A stretch of 9,280 nucleotides of DNA from Campylobacterales bacterium (lineage in GTDB: Bacteria; Campylobacterota; Campylobacteria; Campylobacterales; JACAEZ01), in assembly GCA_013388565.1 (NCBI GenBank), contig JACAEZ010000074.1, positions 1-9,280 on the forward strand, given 5' to 3'. This document shows positions 1-6,141 of the stretch, one piece after another. The notes beneath the pieces are model-generated. The model was not told the DNA's origin and made no database searches. It saw only the letters and a program-made list of their open reading frames with translations. Both the position numbers and the translations under genes were made by a program. Position 1 is the first letter of the stretch. Each line of letters opens with the position of its first letter.

Positions 1-247
1 CATGAACACCATCAGCCCCTATTTCGTCAGCCAAATCAACATAATCATTTATAATAAATATTTTTTCAAAACTTTTTACTAAATCTCTTAATTCAACTAT
101 TTTTTGCAACACTTTATCATCTATCTTTGATTTAAATCTAAATTGAATAATTTTGGCACCTCCTTCTAGCGACAATCTAACTTGATTTATCATACTGTCA
201 AGCGGAGTCAATTTTTCATCTGTTATTACATACAAACCTCTAAGCAT
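1..247 (-). CDS. thiE: Thiamine phosphate synthase, N-terminal part (runs off window)
   Basis: Eighty-two codons of an open minus-strand frame are visible, starting at ATG 245-247 and continuing past the left edge, so the C-terminal half is missing. The protein opens with GLYVITD (residues 4-10), has IIQFRFK (33-39) and then FIINDYVDLA (64-73) followed by GADGVH at the edge. This order, the beta-1 GLYVITD, the Q-x-R-x-K strand and the I-N-D strand, is the hallmark of the ThiE/TenI TIM barrel. ThiE joins the hydroxymethylpyrimidine diphosphate and thiazole phosphate halves into thiamine phosphate in the cytosol. The N-D pair (67-68) sits where the family binds pyrophosphate and magnesium. A TenI-type thiazole tautomerase is the alternative, but the conserved R37 and N67-D68 favour ThiE. 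An AAAGGG-like ribosome site lies about 7 bases before the ATG. The gene is divergent from hemH across 64 bases. Confidence 0.88.
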   Translation of the reverse strand, partial: MLRGLYVITDEKLTPLDSMINQVRLSLEGGAKIIQFRFKSKIDDKVLQKIVELRDLVKSFEKIFIINDYVDLADEIGADGVH

Positions 248-278
248 TTCAAAACCCTTTTTTTGATTTTTAAGAGGG

Positions 279-284
279 TATAAT
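279..284 (+). promoter_or_regulatory. Likely -10 box for hemH
   Basis: TATAAT lies 27 bases before the hemH start in the divergent thiE-hemH region and would give a leader of roughly 20 bases. No good -35 is seen; TTGATT at 263-268 is only 10 bases upstream, too close. This suits Campylobacterota sigma-70 promoters, which often lack a clear -35. On the other strand TATTAT (280-285) could serve thiE, so the two -10 candidates almost coincide. Confidence 0.6.
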
Positions 285-300
285 ATCGAAAATTTTATTA

Positions 301-305
301 AAGGA
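301..305 (+). promoter_or_regulatory. Ribosome binding site of hemH
   Basis: AAGGA sits 6 bases before the ATG at 312, an ideal Shine-Dalgarno placement, and supports that start over the later in-frame ATG codons. Confidence 0.75.
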
Positions 306-311
306 AATTTC

Positions 312-1235
312 ATGAAAAGAGCAATTTTATTACTAAACATGGGCGGTCCATCGAACAGAGATGAGATTAAAATATTTTTGACAAATATGTTTAATGATAA
401 AAATATCTTATCAATGCCAAGTTTGATTAGAAAATTTGTAGCATTCATGATTGTCAAAAAAAGGTTACCCATAGCTACCGAAAACTACAATCACATAGGC
501 GGAAAGTCACCGATAAACGATTTGACAAAAAGATTAGTTTCAAAACTTCAAGCAAAAACTTCTGATACTGTAGATTTTGTCATGAACTACACCCCACCAT
601 TTCCAATAGATGTTTTAAAAAAATTGCAAGATGAAAAAGTTGATGAGATAACACTTTTTTCAATGTATCCACAATACTCAACAACTACGACAAAATCATC
701 ACTTGAAAGCATTGAAGAGGCTTTAAAAGAGTTAAATTACACCCCAAAAATAAAAATCATTGATAGATATTTTGATAATGATTTATATAATAAAGCAATT
801 ATTGAAAATATAAAAAAATCTCTAAAAGATAAAAATCCAGCAGATTTTGCACTTATATTTTCAGCTCATGGATTACCTGTAAAAGTGATTGAAAAGGGTG
901 ACCCATATCAAAAAGAGATAGAGGCAAATGTTGAGATTTTAAAAAATATGCTTAAAAATGAGTTAGATTTTAGTTCAATTCATTTAGCTTATCAATCAAA
1001 AGTGGGTCCCATGAAGTGGCTAGAGCCATCACTTGAACAAAAATTGAAACAACTAAGCGAAAAAAATGTAATCATCTACCCAATAGCCTTTACAATCGAC
1101 AACTCTGAAACAGTGTTTGAACTTGATATCGAACTTAGAGAATTTGCCGAAGAGCTTGGCATACATGAGTATTTGGTAGCTAGTTGTTTGAATGATAGCG
1201 ATTTGTTTAGTGAGATGATTTTAGAGATGATTTAA
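312..1235 (+). CDS. hemH: Ferrochelatase
   Basis: Ferrochelatase inserts ferrous iron into protoporphyrin IX (or coproporphyrin III in some bacteria) as a terminal step of heme synthesis. The 307-residue length is normal for a bacterial enzyme without the C-terminal extension. Family motifs occur in order: LLNMGGP at residues 7-13, IGGKSPIN at 62-69, LFSMYPQYS at 115-123, the signature FSAHGLP at 183-189 with the metal-site histidine H186, YQSKVGPMKWLEPS at 227-240, and IDNSETVFELDIE at 262-274, whose E266 matches the second catalytic acid. The N terminus is complete and a good AAGGA site precedes the ATG. It is the only plus-strand gene in the window, transcribed divergently from thiE and convergently with the adaptor gene, so it is probably monocistronic. 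I see no frame disruption or missing key residue. Confidence 0.97.
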   Translation: MKRAILLLNMGGPSNRDEIKIFLTNMFNDKNILSMPSLIRKFVAFMIVKKRLPIATENYNHIGGKSPINDLTKRLVSKLQAKTSDTVDFVMNYTPPFPIDVLKKLQDEKVDEITLFSMYPQYSTTTTKSSLESIEEALKELNYTPKIKIIDRYFDNDLYNKAIIENIKKSLKDKNPADFALIFSAHGLPVKVIEKGDPYQKEIEANVEILKNMLKNELDFSSIHLAYQSKVGPMKWLEPSLEQKLKQLSEKNVIIYPIAFTIDNSETVFELDIELREFAEELGIHEYLVASCLNDSDLFSEMILEMI

Positions 1236-1263
1236 AGATAGTACAAAATGTATTGTACTATCT
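1236..1263. terminator. Bidirectional hairpin terminator between convergent genes
   Basis: AGATAGTACA (1236-1245) pairs perfectly with TGTACTATCT (1254-1263); one further A-T pair leaves a 6-base loop. The hairpin begins on the base after the hemH TAA (1233-1235) and ends on the base before the reverse-strand TAG (1264-1266) of the adaptor gene. On the plus strand it is followed by a T-rich stretch (CTATTTTATCTCTATTTT), so it should work best for hemH. On the minus strand only TTTAAAT follows, a weaker tail. The stem is AT-rich and so only moderately stable. Confidence 0.65.
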
Positions 1264-2055
1264 CTATTTTATCTCTATTTTAACAAGTTCTGAAAATATT
1301 GCTGGTTTGTTTAAAATGAGTTCTACTTTATAAGATGAAAGTTTTTCATCGTCAGCAACTTTATAGATTTTTGAAGGTTTTATATCTATTAAATTGTCAT
1401 TCATGTAAATTTTTTTCAAATCTATATTTTTCAAATCATCTAGTGAAATAAAAAATTGTAATTTTGCTTTTGAAGTATCATAAATATCTAAAAGCGCAGT
1501 TCCTATATTTACAAAATCACCATCTTTTACAAATATTTTATTTATAAATCCACTTTTAACAAAAATCTTTTTATTTTTTATTCTATCGTTTAATACAGCT
1601 ATTTTGTAATTTAACTCATTTAATTGGCTATTTAGTGTAACTAGTTGATTTTTAAGGTTTAAAAGTTGATTTTTCGAGTTTATTAGTGCAAAATATTCGA
1701 CATCTTTTTGAACTTTTGATTTTGTAGTTAACTCTTTTAAACTTTTATAGTTTTCATCTTTAATTTTAAATGAAATCTCTTCATTTACTATCTGCTCTTT
1801 TAAAATTTCTATACTCTGTTTTAACAATCCAACTCTATCTATTGTACTTTTTAATTCAATATTATCCAACTCATCATCTATTTGAATGATTTTTTGATTA
1901 GTTATTTCTAATGACTCTTTTGAAATATCACTAAATATAACTTTTCCGCTAACCTCACTTTTAATAGTATATTTTTCAAATGGTTCTAACTTTGCATAAT
2001 AAATTTCAGCTTTTAATAAAGATAAATAACAAATTATTAAAAAAAACAGTCTCAT
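1264..2055 (-). CDS. Periplasmic adaptor (HlyD/RND membrane-fusion) protein, stand-alone and short
   Basis: The 263-residue protein looks like a small membrane-fusion adaptor of the HlyD/AcrA superfamily. Residues 1-16 form a Sec-type signal peptide (a lysine-poor hydrophobic run ending LLKA before E17). Residues about 31-61, including SEVSGKV, form the first half of a lipoyl-like domain. Residues about 64-160 are rich in K, E, N, Q and L and predict a long hairpin coiled coil. Residues 164-193 hold the second lipoyl half, with SGFINKIFVKDGDFVNIG-type spacing. Residues about 198-263 would make a beta-barrel, and little follows it. Typical adaptors are 350-400 residues, so the membrane-proximal domain is reduced or missing. 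No inner-membrane pump or outer-membrane channel gene is adjacent, so the partner is unknown. It is last in operon A, starting 4 bases after the pgpA stop, with AGGA inside the pgpA 3' end. The substrate cannot be inferred. Confidence 0.75.
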   Translation of the reverse strand: MRLFFLIICYLSLLKAEIYYAKLEPFEKYTIKSEVSGKVIFSDISKESLEITNQKIIQIDDELDNIELKSTIDRVGLLKQSIEILKEQIVNEEISFKIKDENYKSLKELTTKSKVQKDVEYFALINSKNQLLNLKNQLVTLNSQLNELNYKIAVLNDRIKNKKIFVKSGFINKIFVKDGDFVNIGTALLDIYDTSKAKLQFFISLDDLKNIDLKKIYMNDNLIDIKPSKIYKVADDEKLSSYKVELILNKPAIFSELVKIEIK

Positions 2056-2059
2056 GAAG

Positions 2060-2518
2060 TTATCCTAAAAATTTTATATATAAAAAATAGAGTAATGCAC
2101 TAGAAATTCCAGCAAAAACACCAGCCAACATATCATCGCCCATAACACCCCAACCACTTTTTACATTTTTATCAATTTTACCTATGATTGATGGTTTCCA
2201 AATGTCATAAATTCTAAAAAATATAAAACTCAAAATTGCTTGAATTAGTGTAGCTCCTGATAAGCTAAGAGCTAAAAACATTCCAGCAACTTCATCTATT
2301 ACTATCTCTTTTGGGTCATGTACACCATTTTGTTGTTGATAGATATTTGTCTCTTTAGCACCTACAATAAGTAAAAGCAGACTTAACAAAAATAGAGTTT
2401 GTTCATTCAAATATTGCATGATTAAAAGCCCAACTATCAAAGCTCCAAAACTCCCAACTGTTCCAGGAGCTTTTTTTGAAAGCCCTAAATAAAAAAATGT
2501 TAAAAATAGTTTTCTCAT
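2060..2518 (-). CDS. pgpA: Phosphatidylglycerophosphatase A
   Basis: PgpA removes the phosphate from phosphatidylglycerol phosphate at the inner membrane, the last step to phosphatidylglycerol. The 152-residue protein carries the family motifs: YLGLSKKAPGTVGS (residues 10-23), HDPKEIVIDEVAGM (67-80) with the acidic residues expected to bind magnesium, and FRIYDIWKPS (101-110) followed by GWGVMGDDMLAGVFAG (122-137). Hydrophobic segments at about 24-52, 79-100 and 130-150 fit an integral membrane protein. The start at ATG 2516-2518 is preceded by AAGG with a 6-base spacer and lies 10 bases after the sat-like stop. Its gene is sandwiched in operon A between the sat-like gene and the adaptor. I see nothing degenerate in it. 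Confidence 0.95.
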   Translation of the reverse strand: MRKLFLTFFYLGLSKKAPGTVGSFGALIVGLLIMQYLNEQTLFLLSLLLLIVGAKETNIYQQQNGVHDPKEIVIDEVAGMFLALSLSGATLIQAILSFIFFRIYDIWKPSIIGKIDKNVKSGWGVMGDDMLAGVFAGISSALLYFLYIKFLG

Positions 2519-2528
2519 AATTTGCCTT

Positions 2529-3719
2529 TTATGTAAGTGAAGTTGTTTGATACAGTTTCATGAGTTCTATATAAAAATCTTTTTCGTTATGATTTTCTAA
2601 AAGTCCAGAAAATGGCATAAAATCATAATATAGCTTTTCTAAGTTTTTAAATCTATTTGGAAATAGTTCGCTTAAAATAATCGCTGAAATCTCTTTCCTA
2701 ACTAATACTGCTGGTGGAAGCAATCCTAATTTATATAACTCCAATATAGAATCTGAACGATAAGATATATGGTGATGTTGTCCATGAGGACAAGTATTTA
2801 CACTAACTAATGTTTTACATTCATTGCAATAGACATACTCGTTTGATATATCTATATCTATATCTATCCCTTTAAATGTATCATACACAGATTTTATACC
2901 ATCTTTATCATAATACATTCCAAGTCCTGCATGGTTTTTTCCAATTACAATCTTATTGCAACCAAAATTTTTGGCAACAATACTATTTAAAATAATCTCA
3001 TTATTTCCAGCAAAAATATATGTATTTTCAAGTGGAACAATCAATACTCTATTTGTAGGAAGATAATTTTTTACAAAATAGTCTATTGTTTTATATCTTA
3101 GTGAATATGGCATAATATCTTTTTTGTAAGGTTTTAGTAAAAAAATTACCAACATATCACTTTTATCTAACTCTAATCTAATAAGTCTCTCATGAACTCT
3201 ATGAAATGGTTTTGCAGCCATCATCATGCAAGTTATACTTTTTGCTTCTATTGACTCTTTAAATTGTGATATTTGATTTTTAACCTCTTTTATATCATCA
3301 AAATATATCTCATAATCACCACAAATAGCATATTTACCCAATCTTTTTAAAGTATCATGAACTCCAGGGTGTGTAGTATCTGTTGTAGCAAATATATTTT
3401 TTACTCTCTCAAGTGGGTCTATTTCAAAAACCTCTTGAGTTTTTAGTTCACCATATTTTTTACCATTATTTACCAAATCAACAATTTCACCACTTTTTAA
3501 GCTTTTTAAAACTTCTTCATTTTTTTTACCACTTGGTGCTAATATAAATGAAAATGGAAATGTATGATTTTTATATAGTTTTGTTTTATCAACTTCATTA
3601 GACTCTTGTTTATTCATAAGTTTTGTAACAGGAGCAAGTAACCCCTCTTTTACCATGCTAAGTGTAGATATAGCCTCTTGGTCAATATATAATGTTTTAT
3701 TTTGTTTTTGCGATGCCAT
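2529..3719 (-). CDS. sat: Sulfate adenylyltransferase (ATP sulfurylase)-like protein with altered active site
   Basis: The 396-residue protein has the full layout of a bacterial ATP sulfurylase, the enzyme that makes APS from ATP and sulfate. An N-terminal PUA-like domain ends near the conserved THPGVHDTLKRLG (residues 116-128), followed by the catalytic nucleotidyltransferase domain. A C-x2-C-x8-C-P-H cluster (C298, C301, C310, H312, with further histidines 315-317) matches the family's zinc site, and LGLLPPAVLVRKEISAIIL (331-349) matches the C-terminal helix region. However, the Q-T-R-N-P-x-H-x-x-H-E motif reads MAAKPFHRVHE (167-177): Gln, Arg and Asn are replaced by Met, Ala and Lys. GRDHAG reads GKNHAG (260-265), and the usual SGT-x-x-R after the zinc site reads SYRSDS. 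H173, H176 and E177 remain. Fold membership is firm; true sulfurylase activity is doubtful. The first 23 bases overlap the regulator gene. C. jejuni Cj1609 is the comparable gene from memory. The ATG at 3717-3719 has a purine-rich leader with GGGAG rather far upstream. Confidence 0.85.
   Translation of the reverse strand: MASQKQNKTLYIDQEAISTLSMVKEGLLAPVTKLMNKQESNEVDKTKLYKNHTFPFSFILAPSGKKNEEVLKSLKSGEIVDLVNNGKKYGELKTQEVFEIDPLERVKNIFATTDTTHPGVHDTLKRLGKYAICGDYEIYFDDIKEVKNQISQFKESIEAKSITCMMMAAKPFHRVHERLIRLELDKSDMLVIFLLKPYKKDIMPYSLRYKTIDYFVKNYLPTNRVLIVPLENTYIFAGNNEIILNSIVAKNFGCNKIVIGKNHAGLGMYYDKDGIKSVYDTFKGIDIDIDISNEYVYCNECKTLVSVNTCPHGQHHHISYRSDSILELYKLGLLPPAVLVRKEISAIILSELFPNRFKNLEKLYYDFMPFSGLLENHNEKDFYIELMKLYQTTSLT
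2846..2868. repeat. Short hexanucleotide tandem repeat inside the sat-like gene
   Basis: Three full copies of ATATCT plus flanking partial copies, inside the sat-like coding frame, where the minus strand encodes alternating Ile-Asp at residues 285-291. Gain or loss of a unit would add or remove two residues without a frameshift. Confidence 0.6.
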
Positions 3720-4584
3720 ATTTTTTTCTTTTCTCCCATAAACTTTTTCTCGATATTCCTAACTTTTTTGACAACTCTGTATCTGGATACCTATCTTGAT
3801 AATTCATGATAATAAATCTTATATAATCATCAATTTCAAGTACATCCCCATTATCAAAAACTGTATTTAACATTTTTATCTCTAATTTTGGAATAATTGT
3901 TTGCATATCATCTTCCATTGTTGAGATAATCACATTTTTTTTCTTTGCCATATTTAAACAAATCTCTTTTTCATTTGGTTTTAAATAATAAAAATCTGTT
4001 AAATAAAGCATAGATTTATATTTTAAAGAGTCTATTTTTGACATATAATTTTGAGATTTAAAAGATGAGTATTGAAATATAAGATTATTTTTTTTTGCAT
4101 AGTTGATTGCAAAATAGTCTGCTATTTTTTGGGAGTTTGAAACTATCATCAGTGGAAGTTGTTGTTGATAATTTATCTCTATAAAAATATGTTCAAATGT
4201 ATAATTGATATACTGTTTTAAAGAGTCATTCTCTCTTTTTAAATTTTCATAAGACAAATAGTGTTCAATTTTTCTAATTAACTCTTCTATCATGAAAGGT
4301 TTTAATATATAATCTTTAGCTCCAGCTTTTAAAGGCTTACTAACTGTATCATTACTGATATATGAAATCATCAAAATAACAATCGAATTATCTTTATAAT
4401 ATTCAATTATTGGATAAAAATTTTGCCCAGAAATATTTGTAGAAACCAATACAACATCGAATTTTTCATCTTTAATTGCCTCTTTTAATGTTGTGGCTAT
4501 TTCACAATTGTAACCAATATCGGTAAGTTTTGAAGAGATACTTTGAGCTAAATATATCTCGTTTTCTACCACCAAAATTTTCAT
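3697..4584 (-). CDS. Orphan atypical response regulator, HP1021/Cj1608 type
   Basis: The 295-residue protein has an N-terminal receiver domain (about 1-112), a middle region (about 125-240) and a C-terminal Fis/NtrC-type helix-turn-helix (about 268-291, LSKKLGISRKSLWEKRKKYG). The receiver is degenerate: where the phosphorylated Asp should be there is S48 (VVLVSTNISG), and the metal-binding Asp pair reads E7-N8. The Lys of the switch (K95 in YILKPF) and S74 are kept. No histidine kinase gene is near. Layout, length and the neighbouring ispDF match HP1021 of Helicobacter pylori and Cj1608, orphan regulators linked to control of replication initiation and redox response; assignment is from memory and gene order. 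I chose ATG 4582-4584 over the in-frame TTG at 4594-4596 because it forms an ATGA overlap with the ispDF stop, has GGAAAAA upstream, and begins MKILVVEN as receivers usually do. Its 3' end overlaps the sat-like gene by 23 bases. Confidence 0.88.
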   Translation of the reverse strand: MKILVVENEIYLAQSISSKLTDIGYNCEIATTLKEAIKDEKFDVVLVSTNISGQNFYPIIEYYKDNSIVILMISYISNDTVSKPLKAGAKDYILKPFMIEELIRKIEHYLSYENLKRENDSLKQYINYTFEHIFIEINYQQQLPLMIVSNSQKIADYFAINYAKKNNLIFQYSSFKSQNYMSKIDSLKYKSMLYLTDFYYLKPNEKEICLNMAKKKNVIISTMEDDMQTIIPKLEIKMLNTVFDNGDVLEIDDYIRFIIMNYQDRYPDTELSKKLGISRKSLWEKRKKYGIAKTK

Positions 4585-5702
4585 AAATTTTTCCAATCAA
4601 AATATTTAACTAAACAAGTAGCACTAACAGCTACACCTTCACATCTACCAACAAAACCCAATTTTTCAGTTGTTGTAGCTTTTATATTTACTTTTTGAGC
4701 TTCTAATTGAAGTAAATTTGCTAAAGATTTTCTCATATTATATTTATAATTTTTAAGTTTTGGTTGTTCAGCCATTATTGTTATGTCTATATTTACAATT
4801 TCATATCCAACTTTTGTTAAAAATGAAAACACTTCATTTAATAAAATTTTAGAATCTATATTTTTATATTTCATATCATTATCTGGAAACAATTCGCCAA
4901 CATCACCATATCCAATAGCCCCAAGCATAGCATCAATTAGAGCATGAATTGCAACATCTCCATCAGAATGAGCTTTAAATCCATAATCAACATCTATTTC
5001 AATCCCACATAAATACATTTTTTTATTTTGTTCGAAAGCATGAACATCATATCCAGAACCCACAAAAAAATCTCTATTTACTTCTGGCAGATTTAAATCA
5101 ATTAAATCTTTCAAAAATGTTAATTTTTTTGCACTTTCACTTCCATTTACATAATAGACTGTACCACCTATTGATTTTATAGCACTGCTATCATCTGTAT
5201 AAATTATATCTTGAAGTAAAGATTTTTTTAGAATATCTGTTTTTGAAAGTTGTGGAGTTTGAATAAGTTTAACTAAATCTCTATCAATAGTCTCTTCTTT
5301 ATAAATGACTGTATCACTCACATTTAAAACAGGAACAATACAATCTGCTTTCGTTTTATTATCAATAATGTTTAATATCATCTCTTTAGGAGTTAGCACA
5401 CGAGCAACATCATGAACTAAAACAAAACTACTATTTACATGTTGCAAAGCGTTATTAAGTGACTCCTGCCTACTTTTTCCACCTTCAACAAATAATACAC
5501 TATCATCATACACTTTTTTATAGTTTAACTCATCTTTTGAAGCAGTTACAACTATCTTATCAAAGTTATAAAATGTTTTAAAATTATCTAATACAAACTT
5601 CCAAATTGGTTTATCACCAACTCTAATCCACTGTTTTTTTACTTTTGATGAAAATCTTGTAGAATCACCAGCACTCAAAATTATTAGTGTAATATCACTC
5701 AA
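4581..5702 (-). CDS. ispDF: Bifunctional IspD-IspF isoprenoid enzyme
   Basis: This fusion carries two non-consecutive steps of the MEP pathway to IPP and DMAPP: IspD (MEP to CDP-methylerythritol) and IspF (cyclisation to MEcPP with loss of CMP). The IspD domain (about 1-205) shows LSAGDSTRF (9-17), K23-Q24, FVEGGKSRQESL (71-82), VHDVARV (96-102) and IQTPQ (147-151). The IspF domain (about 211-373) shows VGSGYDVH (214-221) with metal ligands D219 and H221, AHSDGDVAIHALIDA (244-258) with H253, LFPDND (271-276) and KATTTEKLGFVGR (341-353). The 373-residue length equals that of known Campylobacterota fusions. The start is TTG (5700-5702): an in-frame stop lies 9 bases upstream, the next ATG is about 108 codons in, and AAAGGG sits 5 bases before. 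It leads operon A, and its TGA overlaps the regulator ATG. Confidence 0.96.
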   Translation of the reverse strand: MSDITLIILSAGDSTRFSSKVKKQWIRVGDKPIWKFVLDNFKTFYNFDKIVVTASKDELNYKKVYDDSVLFVEGGKSRQESLNNALQHVNSSFVLVHDVARVLTPKEMILNIIDNKTKADCIVPVLNVSDTVIYKEETIDRDLVKLIQTPQLSKTDILKKSLLQDIIYTDDSSAIKSIGGTVYYVNGSESAKKLTFLKDLIDLNLPEVNRDFFVGSGYDVHAFEQNKKMYLCGIEIDVDYGFKAHSDGDVAIHALIDAMLGAIGYGDVGELFPDNDMKYKNIDSKILLNEVFSFLTKVGYEIVNIDITIMAEQPKLKNYKYNMRKSLANLLQLEAQKVNIKATTTEKLGFVGRCEGVAVSATCLVKYFDWKNL

Positions 5703-5707
5703 AAATT

Positions 5708-5713
5708 CCCTTT
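5708..5713 (-). promoter_or_regulatory. Ribosome binding site that fixes the TTG start of ispDF
   Basis: AAAGGG on the minus strand ends 5 bases before TTG 5700-5702. An in-frame TAA (5712-5714) overlaps it, so translation cannot begin further upstream. Confidence 0.75.
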
Positions 5714-5736
5714 ATAAGATTAATTATTTATCAAAG

Positions 5737-5743
5737 TGTTACG
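5737..5743 (+). promoter_or_regulatory. HP1021-box-like heptamer (6 of 7), proximal
   Basis: TGTTACG matches the Helicobacter HP1021 box TGTT[AT]C[AT], as I recall it, except for its last base. It lies just downstream of the ispDF -10 on the transcribed side, close to the expected transcription start. Functional status is inference. Confidence 0.3.
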
Positions 5744-5745
5744 AA

Positions 5746-5751
5746 ATTATA
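5746..5751 (-). promoter_or_regulatory. Likely -10 box of operon A (ispDF onward)
   Basis: TATAAT on the minus strand lies within the 80-base acpS-ispDF gap, the largest gap in the window, 43 bases before the TTG start, giving a leader of about 37 bases. The region upstream is AT-rich with no clear -35, as is usual for this phylum. The inverted pair AGTGT (5735-5739) and ACACT (5751-5755) brackets this box and could be an operator. No terminator for acpS is visible in the gap, so read-through from operon B is possible. Confidence 0.55.
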
Positions 5752-5780
5752 CACTATGTTTTTAATTATCTGCTTATATG

Positions 5781-5787
5781 TGTTACT
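5781..5787 (+). promoter_or_regulatory. HP1021-box-like heptamer (7 of 7), distal
   Basis: TGTTACT fully matches the recalled HP1021 box TGTT[AT]C[AT]. It overlaps the acpS stop and lies about 30 bases upstream of the ispDF -10, in the same orientation as the proximal copy 44 bases away. Confidence 0.3.
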
Positions 5788-6136
5788 TTTTGAAAAATAT
5801 TACAACAACTGCAATGGCAAAACCATTATCATGAGAGATTGAAAGTGAAGAATTTTTGATTTTAAAAATCTTTTTAGCTTTTTTTGAGAGTTTAAAATAT
5901 GGAGCATTTGATTTATCTTTTTTAATTTTTATATCTAAAAATGAGAGTCTTTCTCCAATTCCACATTTTAAAGCTTTTGAAACAGCCTCTTTAGCTGCCC
6001 AAAAACCTGCGATTGTTTCTATTTTTTTTGCAATTTTTTGCTCTTTTTTTGATAAAAATCTATCAAGAGCTTTTTGTTCAAATTTTTTTACAAACTGTTC
6101 AACTCTATTGATTGAAACAATATCTACACCAATCAT
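5783..6136 (-). CDS. acpS: Holo-[acyl-carrier-protein] synthase
   Basis: AcpS moves the 4'-phosphopantetheine arm from coenzyme A to a serine of apo-acyl carrier protein, switching on fatty acid synthesis in the cytosol. The 117-residue protein is of normal size. It begins MIGVDIVSINR with the magnesium ligand D5. It has FLSKKEQ (27-33), FWAAKEAVSKALKCGIG (45-61) with the second ligand E50 and the CoA-binding lysine K54, and SISHDNGFAIAVVV (99-112), all classic for the family. The ATG (6134-6136) starts 5 bases after the fliL stop and has no clear Shine-Dalgarno sequence, so translation is probably coupled to fliL. The fliL-acpS pair also occurs in C. jejuni (Cj1408-Cj1409, from memory). Confidence 0.95.
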   Translation of the reverse strand: MIGVDIVSINRVEQFVKKFEQKALDRFLSKKEQKIAKKIETIAGFWAAKEAVSKALKCGIGERLSFLDIKIKKDKSNAPYFKLSKKAKKIFKIKNSSLSISHDNGFAIAVVVIFFKK

Positions 6137-6141
6137 GAAAA

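Noticed and set aside
4585..4596. TTG start giving the regulator four extra N-terminal residues
   Set aside because: The ATG at 4582-4584 forms an ATGA overlap with the ispDF stop, has GGAAAAA upstream and gives the usual receiver N terminus.
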